DNA from: DASWIP01 sp036397635
GTDB lineage: Bacteria; Actinomycetota; AC-67
Assembly (NCBI GenBank): GCA_036397635.1
Contig: DASWIP010000027.1
Location: 1-8,045 of the forward strand
Length of the DNA: 8,045 bases
Reading direction: 5' to 3'
Of the stretch, positions 1 to 4,844 are shown piece after piece. The position numbers and the translations under genes are program-made. The notes under the pieces are model-generated. The model made no database searches, was not told where the DNA came from, and saw only the letters and a list, made by a program, of their open reading frames with translations. How positions within the stretch are numbered: the first letter of the stretch is position 1; every line of letters begins with the position of its first letter.

Positions 1-907
1 GGTACACGCGGCCGCCGCCGCTGCGAACGAAGCCGTTGCGCTCGTACAGCCCGAGCGCGCCGTTCGGGTTCTCCAGATCCACGCCCAGCACGACGGAGGT
101 CGCGCCGCGTTCGACCAGCGCGCGCACGCCGTGACGCAGCAGCGCGCGCCCCAGCCCGATGCCACGGAACCCACGCGTGGTGCCGATCGGGCCGAGGCTG
201 CCCTGCACGACCCCGTCACCGCGCTTCAGTCGGCAGATCGTGAAGCCGGCCACTTGCTCGCCCGCGAACGCGATGAACCACAGCGACGGGTCCTCCGTCG
301 GCGCGGCCAGCTCGTGCTCCCATTCCGCGCGCGGCGAGGGGATGAAGTTCCAATGATCGACGAACGAGTTGTCGTGCGCCTCGATCACGGCATCGATCAA
401 CGCCGGTCCGTCTAGTGGGCGCAGCTCGATCCCTTCTGGCCACATCGGCGGCCCAACCCGGCCCGGCGCGTCGTTGACCATGTGCACGAACGTCCGCAGG
501 TACTCGGCGCCGGGCGTGGCCTCGACCAGGTCAATCGCGCCTGCGATCCGCACGCCCGCCCAGATATGCAGCTCGGAGACGTTGGGTTCGGCGCGCGCGG
601 TCGCGATGATCTGATCGAGCAGCGCGCGCCCGATCCCGCGCCCACGAAACGTCGGGTCCACCCAGCCACCGCCGTGCGCCTGCCCGCCTTCGCAGAACAG
701 CACCGAGACACCGGAGACCTGTCCGTCGACGACTGCGACGCGCTCGTGCCGCTCGCGGTCGTACGAGGGATACCCCCACCGCACGTGGATGTCTGCCGGG
801 CCCGCGGTCGCCGGATCGCCTCGCTCGAGCATCTCACCGTTGCCCAGCGCGACCAGCGCCGGGACGTCGTCGTCGGTCGGCGCGCGCAAGACGAAGCTCG
901 AAGTCAT
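1..907 (-). CDS. Tandem-GNAT N-acetyltransferase (C-terminus cut by window edge)
   Basis: Reading the minus strand from the ATG at 907 gives 302 codons without a stop, running off the left edge, so the C-terminus is missing. Two GNAT folds follow each other. The first (about residues 5-145) carries the acetyl-CoA pyrophosphate-binding loop RGRGIGRALL near residue 88. The second (about 158-302) carries RGIGLGRALLRHG near residue 248 and the usual late motif NPNGALGLYERNGF. GNAT enzymes move an acetyl group from acetyl-CoA to an amine; the substrate cannot be read here. Tandem GNATs of this length in Actinobacteria include mycothiol synthase MshD, but nothing specific to MshD is visible, so I give no symbol. 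No clear Shine-Dalgarno sequence precedes the ATG. The secreted-protein gene ends 44 bases upstream on the same strand. Confidence 0.85.
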   Translation of the reverse strand, partial: MTSSFVLRAPTDDDVPALVALGNGEMLERGDPATAGPADIHVRWGYPSYDRERHERVAVVDGQVSGVSVLFCEGGQAHGGGWVDPTFRGRGIGRALLDQIIATARAEPNVSELHIWAGVRIAGAIDLVEATPGAEYLRTFVHMVNDAPGRVGPPMWPEGIELRPLDGPALIDAVIEAHDNSFVDHWNFIPSPRAEWEHELAAPTEDPSLWFIAFAGEQVAGFTICRLKRGDGVVQGSLGPIGTTRGFRGIGLGRALLRHGVRALVERGATSVVLGVDLENPNGALGLYERNGFVRSGGGRVY

Positions 908-951
908 GACCGGCGAAGCCTATCGCGCGTCCGCCGCACGGGAAGGCTGTT

Positions 952-1740
952 TCACAGCGTGATGCCGGCGAGCTCCTCGACCACGGTGCGCGCGCCGGCG
1001 ATCTCGACGTCGTCCAGCAGGAGGGGATCCCCCGTTTCGAAGCCCCAGAACGAGACCTGCACGATGCGCAGTCTGCCGAGTATCGACCGCCGGCCGGCCT
1101 CGTCCGCCGACGTCCACGCGGTCGCGGCGGCGTCGCAGTCGCTGTGCCGCGAGCGGAAGTTCCCAGACGCCGGGTCCACCGAGACCTGCCCGTCCTCGTC
1201 GGACTCCAGCGAACCGAACGTCAGGTCGCAGTTGAAATACACCCCGACGAACGGTGAGGGCGTGTCCAACGGGGACGTGCTGAACGAGAGAACGACCGCG
1301 GCGCTGCGCGGGATCTCACCGCTCTCGACACTGAACCGGAACGCGTCGAAGTTCCCGGTGAAGGCTTGGTGCGGGCTCGGATACGCCTGCCACATGTTGT
1401 GGCCCGCGCCGATGCCCTCGAAGGATGGTCGAGAGCCATCGATGGAAGCCTCGCGGTCGCCGTCCCCGTCGAAGTCGCCGTACTGAGTGACACTGGACGT
1501 GCTCCAGTGGAGCGCCTTGACTGCGCCTGCCTCGCACGGATGCACGCGCGCCAGCCAGGGGTCTCGGTTGGGGGTCACGTCCACCCAGGTGCCCTCGCCG
1601 GCCGTCGAGCAGATCTCGGCCTTGCCGGGAGCGGCCAGCTCGAACGACCCATTCACGATCGGTCCCACAGGCGCAGCAGTTCCCGGTACCGCCGCGAGCA
1701 GCGCACCGATCACCACGGCGCGCAGAAGCATCTTCGTCAT
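952..1740 (-). CDS. Secreted protein of unknown function with calcium-loop-like DxDxD motif
   Basis: The protein has 262 residues. It begins with a short basic n-region (MTKMLLR), a hydrophobic core and an Ala-rich end, with likely signal-peptidase cleavage near residues 22-24 (GTAA). The mature start GPIVNGSFE resembles the beginning of DUF642 and other carbohydrate-binding-like jelly-roll domains. DFDGDGDRE at about 89-97 looks like a Ca2+-binding loop of the EF-hand or thrombospondin type-3 kind. Four cysteines (about 44, 69, 171, 202) could form two disulfides outside the cell. The ATG follows a strong AGGAGGGG Shine-Dalgarno site, but that site lies inside a predicted hairpin (see 1741-1788). 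The gene lies 58 bases downstream of the STAS gene and may share its transcript. No enzymatic motif is recognised; the exact family is unknown. Confidence 0.8.
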   Translation of the reverse strand: MTKMLLRAVVIGALLAAVPGTAAPVGPIVNGSFELAAPGKAEICSTAGEGTWVDVTPNRDPWLARVHPCEAGAVKALHWSTSSVTQYGDFDGDGDREASIDGSRPSFEGIGAGHNMWQAYPSPHQAFTGNFDAFRFSVESGEIPRSAAVVLSFSTSPLDTPSPFVGVYFNCDLTFGSLESDEDGQVSVDPASGNFRSRHSDCDAAATAWTSADEAGRRSILGRLRIVQVSFWGFETGDPLLLDDVEIAGARTVVEELAGITL

Positions 1741-1788
1741 AGGAACCCCTCCTGGCTGCCTGGTTCGCGCCGAAGGAGGGGGTTTCCT
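1741..1788 (-). promoter_or_regulatory. Hairpin that buries the ribosome-binding site of the secreted-protein gene
   Basis: On the minus strand, the bases at 1788-1774 pair with those at 1753-1741 in 13 base pairs, interrupted only by two single-base bulges, around a 20-base loop. The 3' arm is the Shine-Dalgarno site AGGAGGGG plus TTCCT, and the ATG (1740) follows it directly. A smaller competing stem (GAAGGA at 1790-1785 with TCCTTC at 1777-1772) uses the same upstream arm and would leave the ribosome site free. The upstream arm begins about 11 bases after the STAS stop codon. A ribosome finishing STAS could therefore open it, or the structure may also act as a weak U-less terminator. Confidence 0.5.
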
Positions 1789-1798
1789 TCCCGACTAG

Positions 1799-2293
1799 CT
1801 AGGTGTTCTCATCGGCGTCGTGGGCCTCGGCAAGACCCCGCCTCCCACTCCGCAGAAGACGATTCCCGATCTTCCGTCGGGTGCTCGGCAGCCGTGCGCC
1901 TGCCATGGCTCGCGCTTCGACCGAAGGCTCCTCCGAATGGCGGTCCGAGGAGAACGTGAGCGCGTCCGCGGCAAGCAGATGGGTGGTTCCGGTGAACTGA
2001 AGAACCCGCTGCACGAGGGCTGGGGCTCTGACGATCGCGAAGGTTCGCCCGCTTCGGCTCGCTCGTTCCGCCGCGCCGAGGAAGGCGCGCAGGCCGCTGA
2101 CGTCTATGAACGTGACATCACCGAGATCGAGCACGATCGCGGTATTGCCGTTGCGCTCGGCTGTCTGCAGCCACCCCTCGAGGACCGGCGCGGTCGCGAG
2201 GTCGATCTCGCCGCTGAGGCGCAGATGTGCGGCGTGTCCGCGCTGCTCACTGGTGACGCTGAATGGTTCCTGACTCCATCCTGCACCTGCCAT
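1799..2293 (-). CDS. STAS-domain anti-anti-sigma factor
   Basis: The protein has 164 residues. The STAS domain covers about residues 10-112: the strand HLRLSGEIDLATAP, then IVLDLGDVTFIDVSGLRAF. Ser66 in D-V-S-G sits at the position that partner kinases phosphorylate in SpoIIAA and RsbV. In that family the unphosphorylated protein binds an anti-sigma kinase in the cytoplasm and so releases a sigma factor; that role is inferred here. After the domain comes a tail of about 50 residues rich in Arg and Lys (STRRKIGNRLLRSGRRG), longer than in a minimal RsbV. No anti-sigma kinase or phosphatase is encoded in the window, so the partner must be elsewhere. The start is well supported: GGGAGGAG lies about 9 bases before the ATG. 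The 63-aa membrane protein gene is 94 bases upstream on the same strand. Confidence 0.9.
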   Translation of the reverse strand: MAGAGWSQEPFSVTSEQRGHAAHLRLSGEIDLATAPVLEGWLQTAERNGNTAIVLDLGDVTFIDVSGLRAFLGAAERASRSGRTFAIVRAPALVQRVLQFTGTTHLLAADALTFSSDRHSEEPSVEARAMAGARLPSTRRKIGNRLLRSGRRGLAEAHDADENT

Positions 2294-2387
2294 GCCTCTT
2301 CTCCTCCCTTTCCCGCGAGCGAAGTCTCGCTGCTTCGCCGTGACCGCTAACTCCTTCGCGCTTGCAACGACGCGGGGTTGCGGCGGC

Positions 2388-2579
2388 CTATGCGGCCCGG
2401 ATCGCTTGGCGCTGATCGCTGCGATCAGGCTGCTCCCGCGCGATCGACCCTTTCGGCTTGGGAACGCGCTTGTTTATGGGTGCCGCAGCCGACGCGAGCC
2501 ACGCCTCCGCCCAAGCCGTGAACACCAGGGCGGCGGTGATCGCAAGAAACAGCCCGGCGATCTGCAGTCCGGTGACCAT
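2388..2579 (-). CDS. Small single-helix membrane protein, unknown
   Basis: This 63-residue protein has a hydrophobic stretch at about residues 4-32 (GLQIAGLFLAITAALVF and onward), long enough for one membrane helix. A basic, polar tail follows (NKRVPKPKGSIAREQPDRSDQRQ) that should face the cytoplasm by the positive-inside rule. An in-frame TGA lies four codons upstream of the ATG, so the start cannot be earlier. AGGAG is 12 bases before the ATG, a slightly long spacing. I do not recognise a family. It belongs to a run of three very small membrane proteins between the SARP and STAS genes, which suggests a shared envelope-related role, but no function can be assigned. Confidence 0.6.
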   Translation of the reverse strand: MVTGLQIAGLFLAITAALVFTAWAEAWLASAAAPINKRVPKPKGSIAREQPDRSDQRQAIRAA

Positions 2580-2671
2580 GGCGCTATCTCACTCCTCTCC
2601 GGTGCTTCGTGTACTGCCGTTCACCGGCCGCACTCGCCGCCGAGCTCCCGCTTCGTTCCTTGCCCCGCTTC

Positions 2672-2722
2672 GGCGAGCCTGCCGAGCCCCAAGGGGGGAA
2701 CTGGGCTCGGCGCTGGCTCGCC
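2672..2722 (-). terminator. Strong U-less hairpin after the DUF6458-like gene
   Basis: A GC-rich inverted repeat folds into 8 bp (2672-2679 with 2715-2722) plus 9 bp (2681-2689 with 2703-2711), separated by a small bulge, around a 13-base loop. It starts 26 bases after the stop codon of the minus-strand gene at 2749. No T-run follows on either strand. Hairpins without a U-tract are common behind genes in Actinobacteria, so a terminator or mRNA-stabilising role is likely. The rest of the 169-base gap (2580-2748) shows only the leader of the 63-aa gene. Confidence 0.55.
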
Positions 2723-2748
2723 TGGCTGGATCGTGCATGGCGCTCCGC

Positions 2749-3030
2749 TCAGCTCGCGACGTGATCCCGGGTCTCGCGGATGACGCGGCCTTCCTCGTGG
2801 CCGTCTTGCGTGAGGATCTCCTCGTGGCGACTGCTGGACTGATCGCGACGTCCGAAGGGGGCGAAGCTGCTCCAGAACAGCATGGAGAGCACGAGTCCGA
2901 TGCCGCCGGCGATCATCAGGATCACGCCGCCGGTGTGGATGTTGAAGCCTTGCTGGTTGGCCGGACCCGTGACCGCGTAACGCAAGGTCGCGCCGACGGT
3001 TCCGACGAGGATGCTGAAAAAGATACCCAT
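2749..3030 (-). CDS. DUF6458-like two-helix membrane protein
   Basis: The protein has 93 residues from the ATG at 3030. Two hydrophobic segments, about residues 2-21 (GIFFSILVGTVGATLRYAV) and 33-53 (GGVILMIAGGIGLVLSMLFW), are joined by a short loop containing GFNIHTGG, then comes a charged tail rich in Glu, His and Arg. The pattern MGI-x-S-I, then a Val/Ile-rich GGVILMI-x-GG helix ending in FW, matches my memory of the actinobacterial DUF6458 family, whose function is unknown. A GTG directly before the ATG (3033) is an alternative start; AGGAG lies 9 bases before the ATG and 6 before the GTG. The gene has its own 115-base leader with a repeat of SARP-site type (3118-3137) and a strong hairpin behind it, so it may be its own transcription unit. 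Confidence 0.75.
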   Translation of the reverse strand: MGIFFSILVGTVGATLRYAVTGPANQQGFNIHTGGVILMIAGGIGLVLSMLFWSSFAPFGRRDQSSSRHEEILTQDGHEEGRVIRETRDHVAS

Positions 3031-3103
3031 CACTCACTTCTCCTTCTGGCTGGGATGAAGCGTCTCCAACGCACCGCATGCCTCCGTTTCTCGTCCTCGT
3101 GCC

Positions 3104-3137
3104 ATAGTGATCGTCGCGTGTCACCGCTGTGTCACCG
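3104..3137 (-). promoter_or_regulatory. Candidate SARP-dependent promoter: 9-bp direct repeat with 11-bp period
   Basis: On the minus strand CGGTGACAC occurs twice (3137-3129 and 3126-3118), the starts being 11 bp apart. The second copy is followed after 8 bases by CACTAT (3109-3104), a weak -10 candidate. No usable -35 lies at the expected place; the repeats occupy it. SARP regulators of the AfsR/ActII-ORF4 type are known to bind direct repeats with 11-bp period that overlap the -35 region, about 8 bp before the -10 box. The arrangement fits, and a SARP is encoded about 0.5 kb upstream. The target gene would be the DUF6458-like gene starting at 3030. Binding itself is inferred. Confidence 0.45.
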
Positions 3138-3145
3138 ATCCTTGG

Positions 3146-3325
3146 CTAGAGACTCAACTCGCCGTCCCTTGAGGGCTCTCGGCTCACCCGGCGCGCGTGC
3201 AGTCGGAGCTGGACGATCCGGGCGGCGCCGAAGGCGAAGACGATGAGCGCACCGAGCACGGCGACGAGCAGCAGCAGGACCGCCAGCGGCAGCTCGCCAT
3301 GCAGGTTGAAGAAGCTGACTTCCAC
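3146..3325 (-). CDS. 59-aa LapA-like membrane protein (GTG start)
   Basis: A GTG at 3325, 7 bases after a GGAGG site, opens a 59-codon frame ending in TAG. The protein begins MEVSFFNLHGELPLAVLLLL, continues with a strongly hydrophobic stretch to about residue 35, then a basic stretch (ARIVQLRLHARRVSR) and a polar end. The order 'short strand, ELPLA-type entry, one helix, Arg/Leu-rich coil' resembles the LapA (DUF1049) domain of small inner-membrane proteins, here reduced to one clear helix. The competing frame over the same DNA reads as Cys/Ser-rich nonsense, which supports this one. The stop of the 83-aa gene is 31 bases upstream, so the two are likely co-transcribed. Family assignment is tentative; the gene itself is well supported. 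It is easy to miss because it is short and starts with GTG. Confidence 0.65.
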   Translation of the reverse strand: MEVSFFNLHGELPLAVLLLLVAVLGALIVFAFGAARIVQLRLHARRVSREPSRDGELSL

Positions 3326-3356
3326 TGAAAATCCTCCGTTGCGAAGTCCTGCGTGG

Positions 3357-3608
3357 TCATGATCGGTCTCCCTCCTCGGCGGGACTCGTGCGCCCGTTCC
3401 CGTCGGGCGAGCCGGGGCTCGCGAAATCCTCGACCCACCGTTTGACTACGGCGCAGATGTCGTTGGCGGACGCCGCCAGGGCGACCGACTCCTCGCCGGC
3501 CATCGTGTCCAGGGTCTGGGTGATGCGCGCGCGCAGCCCTTGCTGGTGGCTCGCCTCGATCCACAGGCGCACGACCAGCACTCCCGTCCGTTCGGACGCT
3601 GAGTTCAT
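3357..3608 (-). CDS. Conserved-looking 83-aa protein of unknown function
   Basis: This 83-residue soluble protein has an ordered core at about residues 8-64: a beta-strand-like VLVVRLWIEAS, an amphipathic segment GLRARITQTLDTM, then VALAASANDICAVVKRWVEDF. The C-terminal 20 residues are polar and probably loose. No family is recognised with confidence, though the pattern 'VVR-W, RARIT, then V-x-W-V-E-D-F' looks like a real folded domain. The gene starts 35 bases after the SARP stop codon and shares its strand, so it is probably in the same operon. No Shine-Dalgarno site precedes the ATG, and a 12-bp inverted repeat ends 20 bases before it, which may limit its translation or transcription. Confidence 0.65.
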   Translation of the reverse strand: MNSASERTGVLVVRLWIEASHQQGLRARITQTLDTMAGEESVALAASANDICAVVKRWVEDFASPGSPDGNGRTSPAEEGDRS

Positions 3609-3628
3609 GTTCGGGATGATGCGCGAGG

Positions 3629-3689
3629 GCCGTCACCGGAGTGTTATGGCTGCGGGGCTTCGACTAGGGCCTGCATGTCCGGTGACGGC
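3629..3689 (-). terminator. Perfect 12-bp inverted repeat spanning the SARP stop codon
   Basis: GCCGTCACCGGA (3629-3640) and TCCGGTGACGGC (3678-3689) are perfect reverse complements around a 37-base loop that holds the SARP stop codon (3644-3646). In the minus-strand mRNA this makes a GC-rich stem whose upstream arm codes for SARP residues EPSPD near the C-terminus. No T-run follows. It could act as a U-less partial terminator or a processing and stability point between the SARP and the 83-aa gene. A translating ribosome would have to melt it. The function is inferred. Confidence 0.4.
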
Positions 3690-4372
3690 TCCAGGTTGAG
3701 TTCTTTGCGAAGAAGGCTTCGGAACGAGTCGTATTGCCTGCGCGCGGAAGCGACGTTTCCCTCGGCCAGGTGAGCGGCGATAAGTGCGCGTTGCGCGCTC
3801 TCGCGCAGCGGCTCGCCTGAAACCGCGAGGAGGCCGGCCCGCGTCGCTTGAACGAAGCGTCCGGTCGCGCTCAGCCTACGGCACAGGGCTTCCAGGGCGC
3901 GCAGGCGGAGCTGGTTGTGGTATTCGCGCTTGATCAGCACCCAGTCCTCGGTCCAGTCGGGGAGCAGGTCCCTGGACAGCGATATCTCGTCCATATCGGC
4001 TTCGCTCAACTCGTTGGAGTCGTCGAGGATCCTTCGGGCGAGGGCTTCGGTCGCTCGCACGTCGACGATGACCCGGGGGGAAAGCCGCAGGTGCGCGTGG
4101 GTAACCTCCACGACGGGGGCTATCGCATGGCCGAGCCTCCAAAGCGCTGAGCGGAGACTTCCCGCGGCACGGTGTTCGGTCGCATCGCCCCACAGCGACC
4201 CTGCGACGTGCTCGCGAAGTAACTCGCCGTCGTGGAGCGCGAGGAAGCAGACCAGTCGCTGGGCGTTGAGGGGCAGGCGCACCGACTCGGTGCCGTCGTG
4301 AAGGCTGAAGGAGCCGAGTAGCCCGAGTCGTGCGTGGCCATTGGCACCGGGGCCGATCGCGGCCTCGCTCAT
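3644..4372 (-). CDS. Compact AfsR/SARP-family transcriptional activator (wHTH + BTAD)
   Basis: The protein has 242 residues. The N-terminal OmpR/PhoB-type winged helix covers about residues 14-105: LGLLGSFSLHDGTESVRLP, the Leu/Ala-rich helix, then LWGDATEHRAAGSLRSALWRL as the recognition part. The C-terminal BTAD domain covers about 108-235 and ends in the typical ARRQYDSFRSLLRKELNLEPS. This is the minimal SARP layout (ActII-ORF4, DnrI), without the ATPase and TPR parts of AfsR. SARPs activate promoters carrying direct repeats of 11-bp period near the -35 region; such a repeat is found at 3118-3137. The ATG overlaps the TGA of the upstream 96-aa gene (ATGA), a sign of translational coupling. 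No biosynthetic cluster is visible here, so the targets may be the small membrane-protein genes, though this is inferred. Confidence 0.92.
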   Translation of the reverse strand: MSEAAIGPGANGHARLGLLGSFSLHDGTESVRLPLNAQRLVCFLALHDGELLREHVAGSLWGDATEHRAAGSLRSALWRLGHAIAPVVEVTHAHLRLSPRVIVDVRATEALARRILDDSNELSEADMDEISLSRDLLPDWTEDWVLIKREYHNQLRLRALEALCRRLSATGRFVQATRAGLLAVSGEPLRESAQRALIAAHLAEGNVASARRQYDSFRSLLRKELNLEPSPDMQALVEAPQP

Positions 4373-4659
4373 GATCGATTCTCCATGGGCACTGGAAGCT
4401 GAGCGGTGGTGCCCACGAACCGGCCCTCGGAGTAGCGGACCGGATGGTTGTGGCCGAGCTCGGTGAATCGTTCGTTCAAGGCGTGCGCGAGAACGTCATG
4501 GTCGTGGGCGGTGGGCTCGACTTCTAGACGCAGGATCGACTCCATCTCGTCGGAGGTGCTCATGCCACCCAATTCGACGTAGCGCCGCCACAGTTCGGCG
4601 CTCGTCAGGCAGGCATCGAGGCGGGTTTGCTCCGTCACGTTCCGCGTCGGCGCGTTCAT
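4369..4659 (-). CDS. 96-aa unknown protein coupled to the SARP gene
   Basis: From the ATG at 4659 the protein has 96 residues. It is mostly helical and polar, with the pattern LDACLTSAELWRRYVELGG, then HDHDVLAHALNERFTELG and HPVRYSEG. I do not recognise a named family. An open frame continues to 4758, but its extra 33 residues would be encoded by the hairpin and T-tract of a leader terminator (4711-4784) and are rich in Gly and Pro, so I prefer the internal ATG even though no clear Shine-Dalgarno site precedes it. Its stop overlaps the SARP start (ATGA), which suggests fixed-ratio production and perhaps a partner role for the SARP. It is the first gene of the minus-strand operon and diverges from the GAF-ANTAR gene. 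Confidence 0.7.
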   Translation of the reverse strand: MNAPTRNVTEQTRLDACLTSAELWRRYVELGGMSTSDEMESILRLEVEPTAHDHDVLAHALNERFTELGHNHPVRYSEGRFVGTTAQLPVPMENRS

Positions 4660-4710
4660 GATCGCGACGGCTTGAGCGGGATCGGGCTGCTCGCCGGGGG
4701 GACCAGCGGG

Positions 4711-4784
4711 ACAAACAACAAAACCTTCACCTCGGGGTTCTCGCGCGCCGCTGCGCACCTAGGGGAACCCTCGCTGGTGAAGGT
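4711..4784 (-). terminator. Terminator-like hairpin plus T-tract in the leader of the SARP operon (attenuator)
   Basis: On the minus strand ACCTTCACC (4784-4776) pairs perfectly with GGTGAAGGT (4731-4723). Inside it GGGTTC (4770-4765) pairs with GAACCC (4740-4735), giving 15 base pairs with one internal loop. Immediately after comes TTTGTTGTTTGT (4722-4711), nine T in twelve bases, which stands out in GC-rich DNA. This is the form of an intrinsic terminator reading leftward. No minus-strand gene ends upstream of it: the next gene on that side is the divergent GAF-ANTAR gene. It therefore lies in the 5' leader of the 96-aa/SARP operon, about 50 bases before the first ATG, and should act as a conditional terminator. 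Confidence 0.65.
4767..4784 (-). promoter_or_regulatory. Alternative hexaloop hairpin that would undo the leader terminator
   Basis: The first 18 bases of the terminator's 5' arm can fold by themselves: ACCTTC (4784-4779), a six-base loop ACCAGC (4778-4773), and GAGGGT (4772-4767). The stem has 6 bp including one U-G pair. It uses the same bases as both terminator stems, so the two folds exclude each other. ANTAR proteins bind pairs of stem-loops with six-base loops that carry A at position 1 and G at position 4. Here loop base 1 is A, but base 4 is A and G is at position 5, so the match is partial. A possible second stem upstream (TTGC, loop TCTCAG, GCAG) is weak. Confidence 0.3.
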
Positions 4785-4790
4785 GGATTC

Positions 4791-4819
4791 ATCTTACGCT
4801 GCCTGAGAGCAAGCCGCAA
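4791..4819 (-). promoter_or_regulatory. Candidate promoter of the 96-aa/SARP operon
   Basis: On the minus strand TTGCGG (4819-4814) and TAAGAT (4796-4791) are separated by 17 bases, a fair match to the housekeeping -35/-10 pattern (3/6 and 4/6). Transcription would begin near the A at 4784, which is the first base of the leader hairpin. A terminated RNA would then be about 74 bases long. The match is modest and other promoters further upstream cannot be excluded. Confidence 0.35.
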
Positions 4820-4844
4820 TAGGTGGGGGAAGCCCGGGCGGGGA

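Noticed and set aside
946..958. Small GCTGT/ACAGC hairpin over the stop of the secreted-protein gene
   Set aside because: Only 5 bp with a three-base loop and no T-run; too weak to call a terminator.
482..1486. Long plus-strand open frame of 334 codons opposite the GNAT and secreted-protein genes
   Set aside because: It is an artefact of high GC; the minus-strand frames have clear GNAT motifs and a signal peptide, while this one is low-complexity and rich in Arg, Ser and Pro.
2458..3246. Plus-strand open frame of 262 codons across the small membrane-protein genes
   Set aside because: It covers intergenic hairpins and opposite strands of three better-supported genes and shows no domain or ribosome site.
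3184..3360. ATGA overlap at the end of the 83-aa gene opening another frame on the same strand
   Set aside because: The product would be Cys/Ser-rich and without structure; the GTG frame starting at 3325 has a better ribosome site and a membrane helix.
4660..4758. N-terminal extension of the 96-aa protein to an upstream start at 4758
   Set aside because: The extension would be encoded by the terminator hairpin and T-tract and is Gly/Pro-rich; no ribosome site precedes it.
4800..4809. CTCTCAGGCA on the minus strand, reminiscent of the glycine riboswitch core
   Set aside because: The other conserved parts of a glycine aptamer are missing around it, and no glycine-related gene follows.
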